NCBI RefSeq assembly: GCF_029024925.1
Contig: NZ_CP118962.1
Location: forward strand, 1,520,001 to 1,584,000
Reading direction: 5' to 3'
DNA length: 64,000 nucleotides
DNA from: Enterococcus faecalis
GTDB taxonomy: Bacteria; Bacillota; Bacilli; Lactobacillales; Enterococcaceae
The notes under the pieces are model-generated. The model had not been told where the DNA came from, did not search any database, and saw only the letters and a list, made by a program, of their open reading frames with translations. A program made the position numbers and the translations under genes. Positions 44,000 through 55,620 of the stretch are shown here, in pieces. Positions within the stretch are counted from its first letter, which is position 1, and each line of letters opens with the position of its first letter.

Positions 44000-45247
44000 C
44001 TAAATCAAGCCTTTCACACCTATATCTTTTCGATAGTACATTCCAGGAAATGAGTAATTATCCAATGTTTGATAAACTTTTTTGCGGGCTTCTTCAAGAG
44101 TCGAAGCAGTTGCTTCTGCTAAAAAGATTCGTCCGCCAGCCGAAACCAGAGCCTGTTCTGAACGAGTTACCCCTGCATAATGGATGGTTTCACCAGACAT
44201 TTCGGGCAATGGTAGATTTGTCTTGTATTGATTAGGATAGCCTTCTGCTGCTACAACAACACCAACACTCGCTAACTCATTCCATGCAATCGTTGGTTGC
44301 TCTTTCGCCAGCAATGAAGAAATTATTTCTGAAAGGGGACTCTCTAAACGTGCCAACACAACTTGTGTTTCTGGATCCCCAAATCGAGCATTAAATTCAA
44401 TAACCTTGGGGCCAGTTTCTGTTTGGATTAAACCAGCATATAAAATCCCTTGAAACGGACGTTTTTCAGCCACCATTCCTTTAGCAGTCGGTTTCAGGAC
44501 TTGGCTAATGGCTTGCTGAACCGCTTCTTCTGGGATCTGAGGCACTGGTGTGTAAGCACCCATCCCCCCTGTATTCGGACCAGCATCCCCATCGAAAATC
44601 CGCTTATGATCTTGAGCAATCACCATCGGATATACCTTCTCATTAGAAACAAAGGCCATTAAGGAAAATTCTTCTCCTTGCAAAAATTCTTCGATTACGA
44701 CCGTTTGACCGCTTGCTCCAAATTGTTGGTCCTCCATCATCGCAACTAGCGCCCGTTTTGCGGCTGCTTTTGTTTCGGCAACTACTACTCCTTTTCCAGC
44801 TGCCAAACCATCTGCCTTAATAACAATTGGTACTCCTTGCTTTTCAATATATTCTAAGGCAGGTGCCAAACGTCGAAAGACCCGATATTCCGCCGTTGGA
44901 ATCTGGTATTTTTGCATAAAATCTTTCGCAAAACTTTTTGAACCTTCAATTATTGCAGCTGCTTTTGTCGGGCCAAAAATCAGTAATCCCGCTGCTTGAA
45001 AGGCATCTACAATCCCTTCAATTAATGGCGTTTCTGGTCCGACAAATGTCCAATCAATCTGATTATCCTTCGCAAATTGAATTAGTTCCGTTTGTTGCTC
45101 TTCACTGATAGGTACAGTCCGAATATTATCACCACTCATACCAGGATTACCTGGTGCACAATAAACAGTCTTGACTTTGTCTTCTTGCTGTAATTTTTTG
45201 GCGATTGCATGTTCACGACCACCACGCCCAATCACTAATATATTCAT
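44000..45247 (-). CDS. purD: Phosphoribosylamine-glycine ligase
   Basis: Second step of purine synthesis: joins phosphoribosylamine and glycine with ATP. The 415-residue ATP-grasp protein has the N-terminal GRGGREHAI motif, the PGNPGM loop, the ATP-grasp core with KADGLAAGKGVVVAET, and the magnesium-binding RFGDPETQV. The start ATG follows AAAGGAGAAACCG. Last gene of the purC-to-purD unit. Confidence 0.97.
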   Translation of the reverse strand: MNILVIGRGGREHAIAKKLQQEDKVKTVYCAPGNPGMSGDNIRTVPISEEQQTELIQFAKDNQIDWTFVGPETPLIEGIVDAFQAAGLLIFGPTKAAAIIEGSKSFAKDFMQKYQIPTAEYRVFRRLAPALEYIEKQGVPIVIKADGLAAGKGVVVAETKAAAKRALVAMMEDQQFGASGQTVVIEEFLQGEEFSLMAFVSNEKVYPMVIAQDHKRIFDGDAGPNTGGMGAYTPVPQIPEEAVQQAISQVLKPTAKGMVAEKRPFQGILYAGLIQTETGPKVIEFNARFGDPETQVVLARLESPLSEIISSLLAKEQPTIAWNELASVGVVVAAEGYPNQYKTNLPLPEMSGETIHYAGVTRSEQALVSAGGRIFLAEATASTLEEARKKVYQTLDNYSFPGMYYRKDIGVKGLI

Positions 45248-45265
45248 CGGTTTCTCCTTTAAAAA

Positions 45266-46807
45266 TTAATGTTTGAAATGACGAGTCCCAGTAAAAATCA
45301 TCGCAATGCCATAATGATTCGCTAGATCGATTGATGCTTGGTCTTTAATGCTCCCGCCTGGCTGAATAATTGCTTGAATACCATGTTGTGCAGCGTATTC
45401 CACACTATCTGCCATGGGGAAAAAGGCATCACTTGCTAAGACGGCCCCTTGTAATTTTCCAGCTGCTTGGGCTTGATCAACTGCAATTTTTACTGACCCA
45501 ATTCGATTCATTTGACCAGCGCCAATTCCCACTGTTTGACTTTCATTGGCTAAAACAATAGCGTTTGATTTTACATGCTTGACTGCTTTCCAAGCAAAGT
45601 TCAATGCGTCTCTTTCGGCTGGTGTGGGTTGGCGCTCTGTAACAACTTGCCATGCTTGGTCATTTTCAACAACTGTATCTTGTTCTTGAATTAATAACCC
45701 GCCCATAACAGAAACTAATTCCACCGCTTTTTTTTCTTGAGCATGAAAATCTAACGTTAACAAACGAAGATTCTTTTTCTGAGATAACAATGCCAGAGCT
45801 TCTTCCTCAAAACTAGGCGCAATAATTATCTCTAAAAAGATTTGATGCATTTCAGCCGCAGTCGCTTGGTCCACTGGACGATTCAAAACAACAATGCCAC
45901 CAAAAATTGAAACTGGATCTGCTTCAAATGCCTGACGATAGGCTGCCAAAATCGTTTTTCCTGTTCCAATTCCACATGGGTTCATATGTTTAACAGCGAC
46001 GACCGTAGGTTCTGTAAACTCGCTAGCAATCCGGAGTGCTGCATCAGCATCTCGAATATTGTTATATGACAGTTCTTTGCCATGAAGTTGTCGAGCGGAA
46101 GCAATGGATAATGATACAGGTACAACGGATTGATAAAAGGTGGCCTGTTGATGGCTATTTTCACCATAGCGCAATGTTTGCTTACGTTCATAAGTAAGCG
46201 TCTGTTTCTCTGGTTCAGTTTCACCCACTTGCGTCGTTAAATAGTCAGCGATAAGCGCGTCATAAGCAGCGGTATGACGAAAGACTTTTGCTGCTAATCT
46301 TTTTCTGGTGGCTAACTGGCTAGTTCCAGTGCTGCTAATTTCACTTAATACCTGTTCATAATCACTAGGATCAACCACTGCTGTTACGTCTTGATAATTT
46401 TTTGCCGCTGAACGTAACATGCTAGGACCGCCAATATCAATCATTTCAATTGCTTCTGCTTCAGAGATTGCTGGTTTTAAAATTGTTTCTTTAAATGGAT
46501 AAAGATTCACTACTACAAGGTCAATAAATTGAATGCCTTGTTCAGTCAGTGCTTTTTGATGCGTTTGGTTTCCCCTTTTTGCCAAAAGTCCGCCATGGAT
46601 ATTCGGATGTAACGTTTTGACACGGCCATCTAACATTTCGGGAAAGCCAGTGATGTCGTCAATAGCAAGTGTCGGTACCCCGGCTTCTTCTAAGACAGTC
46701 CTTGTTCCCCCAGTGGAGATAATTTCAAAGCCATTTGCAACTAAGCCTGCTGCAAATGTTGTCACTCCTGTTTTGTCTGAAACGCTAATCAATGCTCTTT
46801 TGGTCAT
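45266..46807 (-). CDS. purH: Bifunctional AICAR transformylase/IMP cyclohydrolase
   Basis: The last two steps to IMP. The 513-residue protein has the N-terminal IMP cyclohydrolase part ([25 protein letters not shown]) and the AICAR transformylase part ([25 protein letters not shown], and the end IQPGGSIKD). The ATG at 46807 follows AAAGGAGACA and overlaps the purN stop as ATGA; the longer frame to 46852 is unsupported. Confidence 0.97.
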   Translation of the reverse strand: MTKRALISVSDKTGVTTFAAGLVANGFEIISTGGTRTVLEEAGVPTLAIDDITGFPEMLDGRVKTLHPNIHGGLLAKRGNQTHQKALTEQGIQFIDLVVVNLYPFKETILKPAISEAEAIEMIDIGGPSMLRSAAKNYQDVTAVVDPSDYEQVLSEISSTGTSQLATRKRLAAKVFRHTAAYDALIADYLTTQVGETEPEKQTLTYERKQTLRYGENSHQQATFYQSVVPVSLSIASARQLHGKELSYNNIRDADAALRIASEFTEPTVVAVKHMNPCGIGTGKTILAAYRQAFEADPVSIFGGIVVLNRPVDQATAAEMHQIFLEIIIAPSFEEEALALLSQKKNLRLLTLDFHAQEKKAVELVSVMGGLLIQEQDTVVENDQAWQVVTERQPTPAERDALNFAWKAVKHVKSNAIVLANESQTVGIGAGQMNRIGSVKIAVDQAQAAGKLQGAVLASDAFFPMADSVEYAAQHGIQAIIQPGGSIKDQASIDLANHYGIAMIFTGTRHFKH

Positions 46808-47376
46808 TTCATTGTCTCCTTTACAATTTGTGAAATTATTTTTGGGTACCATTCGTGCTCAAGAGCATGAATTTTCTCTGTTAATGTGTCCAAAGTATCT
46901 TCAGTATCAATCTTGGTGGTTGTTTGGAAAATAATCGGTCCTGTATCAACCCCAGAGTCAACATAATGGATAGTGATTCCTGTTATTTTCACTCCATAAT
47001 GAAATGCCTCTTCAATTCCGTGAAGACCTGGAAAACTAGGTAACAGAGAAGGATGAATATTGACGATTCTCTTTGGATAAGCCTCCAGTAAAGTCTTGCC
47101 GATAATTCTCAAATAACCAGCTAACACGATTAAATCGATCTGATGCTCTTTTAAATGTTTCAATACTTGTTCCTCATATTGCTCACGAGATGAAAAATCA
47201 GATGGCGAAAAGCAAACAACGGGAATCTTGCGTTTTTGGGCACGGGTCAATACGTAGGCTTCAGGCTGATCACAAAAGACTAAGCTCAACTGCCCTGCGA
47301 TTTTTTTCTGGGAAAAAGCTGCAGCAATCGCCTCAAAATTGCTACCATTGCCAGATGCAAAAACAGCTATCTTCAT
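46804..47376 (-). CDS. purN: Phosphoribosylglycinamide formyltransferase
   Basis: Transfers a formyl group from 10-formyl-THF to GAR. The 190-residue protein has the GNGSNFEAI loop near the start, [10 protein letters not shown] and the folate/catalytic motif [15 protein letters not shown] (about residues 106-120) with the essential asparagine-histidine pair. It overlaps purM by four bases (ATGA) and purH by four. Confidence 0.96.
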   Translation of the reverse strand: MKIAVFASGNGSNFEAIAAAFSQKKIAGQLSLVFCDQPEAYVLTRAQKRKIPVVCFSPSDFSSREQYEEQVLKHLKEHQIDLIVLAGYLRIIGKTLLEAYPKRIVNIHPSLLPSFPGLHGIEEAFHYGVKITGITIHYVDSGVDTGPIIFQTTTKIDTEDTLDTLTEKIHALEHEWYPKIISQIVKETMK

Positions 47377-48404
47377 AAGGCTTCCTTAAAAATAACGGCT
47401 TTCGTTTTCCTAGGTACCAAACGACCAATTTCAAAAGCTTCTGGCAAAAGCTCCTGAACTTTTTCAACATGCTCTGGACTCACCGCTAAAATCATCCCTA
47501 AGCCCATATTGAAAATTTCATACATTTCTTCAGGTGGAATTTCACCGTATTTTTGAATCAATTTAAAAATTGGTAGCACTGGCCAACTATTTAATTGAAT
47601 CTCTGCAGCTAATGCGGAAGAAAACATTCTTGGTAGATTTTCTAAAAACCCGCCGCCAGTAATATGCGCAGCCCCATGCACGAGTCCTGCTTTTAACAAT
47701 GGCAATAATTCCTTCACATAAATTTTTGTTGGTGTTAATAATTCTTCCCCTAACGTTTTGGGTGCCAATTCTGGAAGCTTGTCCGTTGTTTTAAACGAAT
47801 GTTTCTTAAAAAAAATATTTCTTACTAAAGAGTAACCATTAGAATGAAGACCACTTGAAGGAAGACCAATCAAGAAATCGCCTTCTTTTACGTTACTTGG
47901 AGTCAAGAGTTGACTTTTCTCAGCAATACCCACGGCAAAACCAGCCACGTCATAAGCATCTGCTTCATACATATCAGGCATTTCAGCTGTTTCGCCCCCA
48001 ATTAAGGCTGCATTCGCCTCACAACAGCCTGCCGCAACACCCGCAACAATTGCTTCAACTTTAGCTGGATTAACGGTCCCTAACGCTAAATAATCTAAAA
48101 AATATAACGGTTCGGCGCCTTGTGCGACGACATCATTGACACACATTGCTACACAATCAATTCCGATTGTCTCGTGTCTCTGTTCTTCAATTGCCAAGAG
48201 TAACTTTGTGCCTACGCCATCCGTTCCTGATACCAAAACTGGTTCTTTAAGCTTGTAACTACTTAAATCAAAACAACCACCAAAACCACCAAGCATGCCC
48301 AACGTTCCCGTCCGTTGTGTCTTTTGGCTATGCTTTTGAATTCGTTCCACTACTTCGTATCCTGCCTCAACATTTACGCCAGCTTTTGAATAGGCATTTT
48401 CCAT
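47373..48404 (-). CDS. purM: Phosphoribosylformylglycinamidine cyclo-ligase
   Basis: Closes the imidazole ring to make AIR. The 343-residue protein contains [32 protein letters not shown] (ATP loop) and the hydrophobic [20 protein letters not shown], all typical of PurM. The start ATG follows AGGAGGAATTGAC, the strongest site in the unit. It lies one base after purF. Confidence 0.97.
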   Translation of the reverse strand: MENAYSKAGVNVEAGYEVVERIQKHSQKTQRTGTLGMLGGFGGCFDLSSYKLKEPVLVSGTDGVGTKLLLAIEEQRHETIGIDCVAMCVNDVVAQGAEPLYFLDYLALGTVNPAKVEAIVAGVAAGCCEANAALIGGETAEMPDMYEADAYDVAGFAVGIAEKSQLLTPSNVKEGDFLIGLPSSGLHSNGYSLVRNIFFKKHSFKTTDKLPELAPKTLGEELLTPTKIYVKELLPLLKAGLVHGAAHITGGGFLENLPRMFSSALAAEIQLNSWPVLPIFKLIQKYGEIPPEEMYEIFNMGLGMILAVSPEHVEKVQELLPEAFEIGRLVPRKTKAVIFKEAL

Positions 48405-48405
48405 G

Positions 48406-49845
48406 TCAATTCCTCCTAGTTTCTTTTTTCAAGGATGCTTGATATTGTTCTTCATAATCATACAAAGGCGTTGGATAGTCTCCATTAAAGTAAGCCATAC
48501 ACAGCCCAGAATAAGGAGCATCATAATTTAATTGAATCCCATCAATCAGCCCTGCTTCACTCAAAAAAGCCAGCGAATCTGCGCCAATCTGCTCTTTGAT
48601 CTCTTCAATTGAATAGTTTGCCGCAATTAGTTCGTCCCTCGTCTGTATATCAATGCCATAAAAACACGGATATTTTAATGGCGGTGAAGCAATTCTGACA
48701 TGAACTTCTTGCGCTTCTGCTTCTTTTAATAAATGGATAATGCGCCGAATAGTGGTTCCGCGAACAATCGAATCATCTACTAAAACGACTTTTTTTCCTT
48801 TGACCACGCCACGAACTGCCGATAGTTTCATACGGACACCTTGTTCTCTTAATTCTTGTGTCGGCTGGATGAATGTTCGAGCGACATATTGATTTTTTAC
48901 TAAACCTAGTTCGTAAGGTATCTGTGCTTCTTCTGCATAGCCGCTAGCTGCAGACAATGACGAGTTCGGTACACCAATTACCATATCAGCTGCGACTGGA
49001 CTTTCGATTGCCAAGTTCTTCCCCATTCTTTTACGAGCTGTATGCACATTAACTCCAGCAATATTTGAATCTGGTCGTGCAAAATAAATATATTCCATTG
49101 CACAAATTGCCGGTTGGACTTCCGTAGTGAAAACCTCTATTTTCAAGCCTTCATCAGAAATGATGACTACTTCACCAGGCGCCACATCTTGAATAAAGCG
49201 AGCCCCAACTGTTTCTAATGCACACGTTTCGGATGCCACAACGTACGCCCCATTGTTCATTTGTCCGATGGAGAGAGGGCGAAAGCCGTTGGGATCCAGT
49301 GCAGCAATCATCATCGTTTCTGTTAATAAAAGATAAGCAAAGCCACCCTTAACCAAATTCAAGCTCTCTTTTAGTTTATCGAGAAACGAGACAGCAGTGC
49401 TTTTTCGAATCAAGTGCATTAAAATTTCAGTGTCTGAATTGGAATGAAAAATAGCTCCTTCTCTTTCTAGTTGTTTTCGTAAACGCTTGGCATTTGTCAA
49501 ATTGCCATTGTGTGCTAACCCAATTTGACTATCATAAAATTTAAATAAAAATGGCTGAATATTATCCACGCTACCCGTACCAGCGGTTGCATAGCGCACA
49601 TGACCAATAGCCGCCGTTCCTTCTAACGCATTCAGTTGTTCTTGCTTTTGGAATACTTCTGCTAATAAACCTAAATCACGGTGGCCATCTAATTTCCCAG
49701 AATTGTTCGCCACAATTCCCGCGCCTTCTTGGCCTCGATGCTGTAAGCTGTGTAAGCCAAAATAGGTCACTTGTGCCGCATCAGGATGACCCCAAATACC
49801 AAAAATACCACACTCTTCATTTAAGCTTTTTGCTTCATAAGACAT
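48406..49845 (-). CDS. purF: Amidophosphoribosyltransferase
   Basis: First committed step of purine synthesis. The 479-residue protein has an 11-residue propeptide ([11 protein letters not shown]) cleaved before the nucleophile C12 (CGIFGIWGH), an Ntn-glutaminase domain, and the PRTase domain with [15 protein letters not shown] (about residue 355). The ATG at 49845 follows GGGAGGATGC; it overlaps the end of purL. No N-terminal extension is supported. Confidence 0.97.
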   Translation of the reverse strand: MSYEAKSLNEECGIFGIWGHPDAAQVTYFGLHSLQHRGQEGAGIVANNSGKLDGHRDLGLLAEVFQKQEQLNALEGTAAIGHVRYATAGTGSVDNIQPFLFKFYDSQIGLAHNGNLTNAKRLRKQLEREGAIFHSNSDTEILMHLIRKSTAVSFLDKLKESLNLVKGGFAYLLLTETMMIAALDPNGFRPLSIGQMNNGAYVVASETCALETVGARFIQDVAPGEVVIISDEGLKIEVFTTEVQPAICAMEYIYFARPDSNIAGVNVHTARKRMGKNLAIESPVAADMVIGVPNSSLSAASGYAEEAQIPYELGLVKNQYVARTFIQPTQELREQGVRMKLSAVRGVVKGKKVVLVDDSIVRGTTIRRIIHLLKEAEAQEVHVRIASPPLKYPCFYGIDIQTRDELIAANYSIEEIKEQIGADSLAFLSEAGLIDGIQLNYDAPYSGLCMAYFNGDYPTPLYDYEEQYQASLKKETRRN

Positions 49846-52040
49846 GGAATCGCATCCTCCCATAAGGCTTTGGCTTCTTTTGTTGAACAATTGATCACAT
49901 CATCTAACGCATGAATGACCAAACCAGTTTCAGTCACTTTCCCAATATGTTGAGCTTTTCTTCCGATAAGAGTTTCAAATGCTTCTTGATGCTGGGGACT
50001 AACTGAAAGAATAAAACGGGATTGCGTCTCCGCAAATAGATATTCTTTTGTTAATGGCAGTGTCACTTGTAGTCCCAGTTCGTTAGCAAAAGCCGACTCG
50101 GCTAAAGCAACGGCAACGCCGCCTTCAGCGCAATCATGCGCGCTAGCAACTAGGCCTGCTTGAATTGCTTTTAAAACTAATTCTTGGTTTGCTTTTTCCT
50201 CTTTTAAATCAAATGAGCGTAATAGCCCTTCAATTCGACCCAGTTGCATTTTTTGAATTTCTGAGCCGTTAAAATCTGGGTGGGTTTCACCGATGAGATA
50301 AATTAAGTCATCAACTTGTTTAAACGCTTGTGTGGTAATTTGTGAAACATCTTCAATCACTCCCACCATGCCGATCATTGGCGTTGGATAAATAGCTTGA
50401 CCATCTGTTTCATTGTAAAGAGAGACGTTCCCTGAAATCACGGGTGTTCCTAGCTGACGGCAGGCTGCGGCGATTCCATCCGCCGACGTCCATAATTCCC
50501 AAAAACTTTCTGGTTTATCAGGGGAACCATAATTCAAACAATCAGTGATAGCCAAAGGTTGTGCTCCACTTGCTACAATATTACGGGCTGCTTCTGCAAC
50601 CGCAATTTGCCCACCAATTTCAGGATTTAAATACAAATAACGGCTATTACAATCTGTTGTCATCGCTAAGGCTTTATTGGTGCCCCGCACTCTTAAAACA
50701 GCTGCATCACTTCCTGGTTGCACCACTGTATTCGTTTGTACTTGACTATCATAGGTTTCGTAAACTGATTTTTTCGATGCAATCGTTGGCTGTTGCAATA
50801 GGCGTTTTAATAATTCCGTACTATTCGTAATTTCTGGAATGAAGGGCGCTAATTTTTTAAAAGCACGCATCCGTTCTGGTTCTTGATAGGCTTTCTGGTA
50901 AACAGGTGCTTCTTCTGCCAAAGCATCTACTGGTACATCTGCGACTATTTTGCCACCGTGAAAGACACGATACTGTCCATCATCTGTTACGGAGCCAATC
51001 GCTACCGCTTCTAAGTTATACGTTTGAAACAATTCACAAGCTTGCTGTTCTGCTCCTTTTTCCACACAGATTAACATCCGTTCTTGGGACTCAGACAAGA
51101 GCATTTCATAGGGGCTCATCTGCGTCTCTCTCTGTGGAACTTTATCTAGCTCTAGAATCAAGCCTGAACCTGCTTTTGATGCCATTTCAGCACTTGAAGA
51201 AACCAAGCCAGCCGCCCCCATATCTTGGATGCCGATTAAAATATCCTGATGATTTTTGATTAAATCAAGACAAGCTTCCAATAATAATTTTTCCATAAAC
51301 GGATCACCTACTTGTACCGCAGATCGTTGCTGTTCTTCACCTTCACTAAATTCTTCTGAAGCAAAGGTCGCACCGTGAATTCCATCTCGTCCTGTTTTTG
51401 CACCTACATAAAGAATGCTATTTCCGACGCCTTTTGCTTGGCCTTTTTGAATCTCATCATGACGAATCAATCCCACACACATAGCATTAACAAGTGGGTT
51501 TCCTTGATAACATGGCTCAAAAGCAATTTCGCCGCCAACGGTTGGAATACCAATACAATTTCCATAACCGCTAATCCCCGCCACAACTTCTTGAAACAAA
51601 TAACGTGTTCGTGCATCCGTCAGTTCGCCAAATCTTAACGAATCCAGTAAAGCAATCGGCCGCGCCCCCATACTGAAAATATCGCGAATAATTCCACCAA
51701 CGCCTGTAGCTGCTCCTTCGTAAGGTTCTACTGCAGAAGGATGATTATGGCTCTCTGCTTTAAAAACAACAGCTAATCCGTCACCAATATCGACAATCCC
51801 AGCTCCTTCACCAGGGCCTTGAAGCACTTGTGGCCCTTCCGTCGGAAACTTTTTTAAAACGGGCTTGGAATTTTTGTAAGAGCAATGTTCACTCCACATC
51901 ACGGAGAATAAGCCAGTTTCTGTATAATTAGGTTCTCTTTGCAAAATGGTCTCAATCTGATGATATTCTTCATCTGTTAGTCCCCATTCTGCATACAACC
52001 GTGTCTCCTTGATTTCTTTTGGTGTTGGTTCATTCATCAT
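49821..52040 (-). CDS. purL: Phosphoribosylformylglycinamidine synthase, PurL subunit
   Basis: The 739-residue ATP-binding large subunit of the three-part FGAM synthase (PurS-PurQ-PurL), as in Bacillus, not the single-chain enzyme of enterobacteria. Motifs include [40 protein letters not shown] and a duplicated second half with [14 protein letters not shown]. The ATG at 52040 overlaps the purQ stop (ATGATG; TGA shared), so translation is coupled. Confidence 0.97.
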   Translation of the reverse strand: MMNEPTPKEIKETRLYAEWGLTDEEYHQIETILQREPNYTETGLFSVMWSEHCSYKNSKPVLKKFPTEGPQVLQGPGEGAGIVDIGDGLAVVFKAESHNHPSAVEPYEGAATGVGGIIRDIFSMGARPIALLDSLRFGELTDARTRYLFQEVVAGISGYGNCIGIPTVGGEIAFEPCYQGNPLVNAMCVGLIRHDEIQKGQAKGVGNSILYVGAKTGRDGIHGATFASEEFSEGEEQQRSAVQVGDPFMEKLLLEACLDLIKNHQDILIGIQDMGAAGLVSSSAEMASKAGSGLILELDKVPQRETQMSPYEMLLSESQERMLICVEKGAEQQACELFQTYNLEAVAIGSVTDDGQYRVFHGGKIVADVPVDALAEEAPVYQKAYQEPERMRAFKKLAPFIPEITNSTELLKRLLQQPTIASKKSVYETYDSQVQTNTVVQPGSDAAVLRVRGTNKALAMTTDCNSRYLYLNPEIGGQIAVAEAARNIVASGAQPLAITDCLNYGSPDKPESFWELWTSADGIAAACRQLGTPVISGNVSLYNETDGQAIYPTPMIGMVGVIEDVSQITTQAFKQVDDLIYLIGETHPDFNGSEIQKMQLGRIEGLLRSFDLKEEKANQELVLKAIQAGLVASAHDCAEGGVAVALAESAFANELGLQVTLPLTKEYLFAETQSRFILSVSPQHQEAFETLIGRKAQHIGKVTETGLVIHALDDVINCSTKEAKALWEDAIPCLMKQKA

Positions 52041-52711
52041 TGGCTTAATTCCTTTCCAAAGTTTTTAATGATTGAAGCAAAAAAGCTGCGTCCATCTGTT
52101 GAACCTAACAATTCTTCCATCGCTCGTTCCGGATGAGGCATCATTCCTAGAACATTGCCCTGTTCATTACAAATACCAGCAATATTCGCAAGACTACCGT
52201 TCACCTTTTCTTGATACGTAAAAACAATTTGGTTCTTTTCTTTCAGCTCTTTCAACGTTTTTTCATCACAATAGTAATTCCCTTCGCCATGCGCTACTGG
52301 TAAATGTATCGAAACATTTTCAGGATACTCGCTTGTAAACTTTGTGTGCGTATTCACTTTCAATGGGACACTTTTACAAATAAAACGAAGCGAATCATTT
52401 CTTAGCAACGTGCCAGGAAGTAAGCCAATTTCTGTTAAAATTTGAAAGCCATTACAAGTACCAAAAACCATTTTGCCTTCTGCAGCAAAGCGAATCACCT
52501 CATTGATAATTGGCGAAAACCGAGCAATTGCACCACAACGTAAGTAATCGCCATAAGAAAAACCACCAGGCAATAACACGCCATCAAATTTTGCTAAAGA
52601 AGTGGCATCGTGTCGGACAAATTCTGCATCGACGCCCATCACCTCTTTGACAGCCCACAATAAGTCTGCATCACAATTGGATCCTGGAAAAACAATCACT
52701 GCCAATTTCAT
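52037..52711 (-). CDS. purQ: Phosphoribosylformylglycinamidine synthase, PurQ subunit
   Basis: The 224-residue glutaminase subunit that feeds ammonia to PurL. It has the class I glutamine amidotransferase triad: nucleophile Cys in [10 protein letters not shown] (about residue 86), His in [10 protein letters not shown] / [11 protein letters not shown], and the associated Glu. It abuts purS (stop TAA, then ATG at the next base). Confidence 0.97.
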   Translation of the reverse strand: MKLAVIVFPGSNCDADLLWAVKEVMGVDAEFVRHDATSLAKFDGVLLPGGFSYGDYLRCGAIARFSPIINEVIRFAAEGKMVFGTCNGFQILTEIGLLPGTLLRNDSLRFICKSVPLKVNTHTKFTSEYPENVSIHLPVAHGEGNYYCDEKTLKELKEKNQIVFTYQEKVNGSLANIAGICNEQGNVLGMMPHPERAMEELLGSTDGRSFFASIIKNFGKELSQ

Positions 52712-52963
52712 TTAAATTTCCTCCAAAGATAAAATTTCAAAACGATAGGATTCCATATTTACATTGGCTAATAGTTGATCACAAATTTGTTCAATTTTCT
52801 CTTCAATTGCTTCTGTCTGCTGGACGTGCATTTCAAAATACTTACCGACACGGATTTCGGCTACTTCTGTAAAACCAAGCCGATGGACTGCTTCCTTAAC
52901 CGCTTCACCTTGGGGATCCAAAATTGATTCTTTATACGTAACATAGACTTTTACAAAATACAT
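52712..52963 (-). CDS. purS: Phosphoribosylformylglycinamidine synthase, PurS subunit
   Basis: The 83-residue small subunit that clamps PurQ to PurL. It has the typical pattern KVYVTYKESILDPQGEAVKE and LGFTEVAEIRVGKYFE, a ferredoxin-like fold. The ATG at 52963 follows GAGGAGGAAGCGC. Its presence confirms the Bacillus-type enzyme. Confidence 0.96.
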   Translation of the reverse strand: MYFVKVYVTYKESILDPQGEAVKEAVHRLGFTEVAEIRVGKYFEMHVQQTEAIEEKIEQICDQLLANVNMESYRFEILSLEEI

Positions 52964-52976
52964 ACGCGCTTCCTCC

Positions 52977-53690
52977 TCAATTAGCTGTTAGTAAACGTTG
53001 TAAAACTTCTTCATATACAGGAACTATTTCTCCTAATTCACGGCGATAAACATCTTTATCCAGATGTTCGTTTGTGTTTAAATCCCATAGACGACAGGTG
53101 TCTGGAGAAATTTCATCTGCCAGTAACAATTGATTGGCCTTCGTCCGACCAATCTCGATTTTAAAATCGATCAAACAAATATTGAGGCGTTGAAAGAGTT
53201 GACTAAGCGCCTGATTAATTTGTAAAGCCAATGCTTTAATCTCCACAATTTCATCAGGAGTGGCTACTTTTAGAAATTGAATATGGTCTTCGTTAATAAA
53301 AGGATCATCCAGACGATCTTCTTTGTAATAAAATTCAATAATGGGCGTCACTAATTTAGTGCCCTCTTCAATCGCTAAACGCTTTGAAAAACTTCCTGCC
53401 GCATAATTACGTACGACAACTTCCAAAGGAATCATTTCTACGGCCTGAATTAATTGTTCGTGTTCAGATACTTTTTTGATAAAATGATTGGGAATCTTCT
53501 GTTGCTGTAAATGTTCAAAAATTAGACTAGTGATTTGATTATTTAAAGCGCCTTTCCCAAGAACTTTGTCTTTTTTTTGACCATTTAAAGCTGTTGCTTG
53601 ATCAAGATATTCCACAAAAAGAACCGCTGCATTTTCTGTTTGATACAACTTCTTCGCTTTTCCTGTATACACAAGTGCTTTCTTTTCCAT
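52977..53690 (-). CDS. purC: SAICAR synthetase
   Basis: Couples CAIR with aspartate. The 237-residue protein has the start KKALVYTGKAKKLYQT, the catalytic VVRNYAAGSFSKR and the core LIDFKIEIGR with the ATP-grasp-like end DEISPDTCRLWD. First gene of the second pur unit, behind PurBox-like sequence, with AGGGA as the ribosome binding site. Confidence 0.96.
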   Translation of the reverse strand: MEKKALVYTGKAKKLYQTENAAVLFVEYLDQATALNGQKKDKVLGKGALNNQITSLIFEHLQQQKIPNHFIKKVSEHEQLIQAVEMIPLEVVVRNYAAGSFSKRLAIEEGTKLVTPIIEFYYKEDRLDDPFINEDHIQFLKVATPDEIVEIKALALQINQALSQLFQRLNICLIDFKIEIGRTKANQLLLADEISPDTCRLWDLNTNEHLDKDVYRRELGEIVPVYEEVLQRLLTAN

Positions 53691-53781
53691 TCTTTCCCTC
53701 TTCTCGTTAGCTTCATGAACCCTATTCTTTCTAACTCAGCTGATTTACATCAGTTAAAAACTTACATTAGTTACAAAAAAA

Positions 53782-53800
53782 CAATAATCGTTCGTGTTTG
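53782..53800 (-). promoter_or_regulatory. PurBox-like site before purC
   Basis: On the minus strand AACACGAACGATTATTG, similar to the PurR binding box CGAACA-type. It lies just after the purK terminator and about 95 bases before the purC ATG. A second, weaker half-site may follow. Confidence 0.5.
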
Positions 53801-53807
53801 TCGAATG

Positions 53808-53835
53808 TAAAAATAAAAAACTTGCTTGGAGCAAG
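53808..53835 (-). terminator. Terminator after purK
   Basis: A short stem CTTGCT/AGCAAG with T6-A-T5 behind it on the minus strand. It separates purEK from purC onward. Confidence 0.7.
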
Positions 53836-53841
53836 CATTTA

Positions 53842-54966
53842 TTAAGTTACGTTCCAAATACCAACAGTCTCAATTTCCTTTAACGTTTCTGATAAGCAAG
53901 GTGTTGTAATGGTGACGTGGCCCATTTTTCTGCCAACTTTTGATCCGGCTTTTCCATAGTAATGGACTTGCCAAGTGGGTTTTGACGTGCATAACTGGTA
54001 GCTTTTTTCTAAGTGTTCACCTAAGAGATTCACCATAACCACTGGTTGAAGTAACTGGGGTAACCCAATGCCCCAATTGCTAATCCCTCGAATATGCGCA
54101 TCAAATTGACTAAATGAGCAAGCTTCAATAGAGTAATGACCTGAGTTATGAGGCCGTGGCGCTAATTCATTGACGTACAACTCTTCTGAATCCGTTAAAA
54201 ACAGTTCGATAGCTAAAACCCCAGATAAATTTAATTCCTCAGCAATGTGTTGCGCCAATTCCGCTGCTTTTTGTTGCACATTCTCAGAAATTCGAGCGGG
54301 CACAATTGATTCATGCAAGATATTCTTTCGATGAATGTTTTCAGATACAGGAAAGCTTTGGTAACCATGCTTATTCCCTGCAACGATGATTGAAAGTTCT
54401 TTAGTGAAAGGCACCCACTTTTCTAATTCACAAGTGGCGTTAGCTAATAATTCAGTCGCTTGGGAGAAATCCTCTTCGCATTTTAAGACGACTTGTCCTT
54501 TTCCATCGTATCCACCTTGAATAGTTTTTAAGACACATGGAAAACCAATCTTTTCTGTTGCTTGTGGCAGCTCTTTCTGACTTTTCACTTCCGCAAAAGA
54601 AGCAATCTTACAGCCAATCGATTGAAGAAACATTTTTTCAAGCAATCGATTTTGAGTAATTTTTAACAATCCTGTTCCTTGTGGCAGCTTTTCTAGTGGA
54701 ATGGCCTTTTCTAGGGAGGCCACTTCAATATTTTCAAATTCATAGGTGATCACATCGCATAACTCTGCTAGTTCAGTTAAAGCAGATATCTGATCAAAGG
54801 CTGCCACAATTTGACGGTCAGCTACTTGACCAGCTGGACTATTGAGCGTTGGGTCCAACACAATCATTTGGAAACCCATTTTTTTACCACTCATGACTAG
54901 CATTCGCCCTAACTGTCCCCCACCTATAATGCCAATAGTTGCTCCGACTTTTAAAGGTTTATTCAA
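53842..54966 (-). CDS. purK: N5-carboxyaminoimidazole ribonucleotide synthetase
   Basis: ATP-grasp enzyme that makes N5-CAIR from AIR, bicarbonate and ATP. Motifs: [13 protein letters not shown] (residues 10-22), ATP-binding [16 protein letters not shown], and the [18 protein letters not shown] region with the magnesium ligands. The best start is a TTG at 54966 with GGGG just upstream; a GTG at 54978 is possible. It overlaps purE. Confidence 0.93.
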   Translation of the reverse strand: MNKPLKVGATIGIIGGGQLGRMLVMSGKKMGFQMIVLDPTLNSPAGQVADRQIVAAFDQISALTELAELCDVITYEFENIEVASLEKAIPLEKLPQGTGLLKITQNRLLEKMFLQSIGCKIASFAEVKSQKELPQATEKIGFPCVLKTIQGGYDGKGQVVLKCEEDFSQATELLANATCELEKWVPFTKELSIIVAGNKHGYQSFPVSENIHRKNILHESIVPARISENVQQKAAELAQHIAEELNLSGVLAIELFLTDSEELYVNELAPRPHNSGHYSIEACSFSQFDAHIRGISNWGIGLPQLLQPVVMVNLLGEHLEKSYQLCTSKPTWQVHYYGKAGSKVGRKMGHVTITTPCLSETLKEIETVGIWNVT

Positions 54967-55447
54967 GTTGTTCCCCACTTTCCATAACCGCTTTTTCCAA
55001 TGATTGTCGTCTTGCTTGGATTCTTTCTGCTAACTGTAAATCATCAATACTTAGTATTTCTGCAGCTAATAACCCAGCATTGGTAGCACCTGCTGAGCCA
55101 ATCGCAGTTGTTGCTACAGGAACTCCCCCTGGCATCTGCACAATAGACAACAGTGAATCAATACCGTTTAATGTTCGTGTTTTAACTGGAACACCAATGA
55201 CAGGTAAGGTTGTCTTTGCAGCTACCATCCCTGGTAAATGGGCCGCTCCACCAGCGCCAGCGATAATAACCTTCAATCCTTTTGTTCGTGATTCCTCTGC
55301 AAAACGAAACATCAAATCAGGGGTCCTATGTGCTGATATCACTCGTTTTTCATAAGGAATTCCCAACTCTTCCAACACAAGACAAGTAGCTTTCATCGTT
55401 GCCCAGTCTGAGGTACTTCCCATAATCACAGCGACTAATGGTTTCAT
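54959..55447 (-). CDS. purE: N5-CAIR mutase
   Basis: Rearranges N5-CAIR to CAIR. The 162-residue protein has the class I signature [11 protein letters not shown] (residues 9-19), the catalytic SAHRTP (about 40-45), [20 protein letters not shown] and the [14 protein letters not shown] segment. The start ATG follows GGAGTT. First gene of the purEK unit; its promoter is close to consensus. Confidence 0.97.
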   Translation of the reverse strand: MKPLVAVIMGSTSDWATMKATCLVLEELGIPYEKRVISAHRTPDLMFRFAEESRTKGLKVIIAGAGGAAHLPGMVAAKTTLPVIGVPVKTRTLNGIDSLLSIVQMPGGVPVATTAIGSAGATNAGLLAAEILSIDDLQLAERIQARRQSLEKAVMESGEQLE

Positions 55448-55482
55448 GAATGTAATAACTCCTTCCGCCTTTTTTCACTGTT

Positions 55483-55511
55483 ATTCTAACAATGAGAAAA
55501 AGAGATGTCAA
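55483..55511 (-). promoter_or_regulatory. purE promoter
   Basis: On the minus strand TTGACA (55506-55511), 17 bases, TAGAAT (55483-55488). Leader of about 30 bases. Confidence 0.85.
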
Positions 55512-55513
55512 AG

Positions 55514-55560
55514 AAAAACCGAAATATTATAGATTAAAATTATATAATGTTCGTGTTTAT
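55514..55560 (-). promoter_or_regulatory. Paired PurBoxes before purE
   Basis: Two inverted PurBox-like sequences: AAAACCGAAATATTAT (plus strand, 55514-55530) and, on the minus strand, ATAAACACGAACATTAT (55544-55560), with a 13-base spacer. They lie just upstream of the -35 element, so PurR could act as repressor or activator. Confidence 0.65.
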
Positions 55561-55598
55561 CAAAAAAAGAGTCATCTTTCCGATGACTCTTTTTTTGC
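55561..55598 (-). terminator. Terminator of the SPFH gene
   Basis: Stem AAAAAGAGTCATC/GATGACTCTTTTT around a five-base loop, T run on both strands; insulates the purE control region. Confidence 0.85.
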
Positions 55599-55620
55599 TA
55601 TTTTTAGCGTTGCTTCCTCT

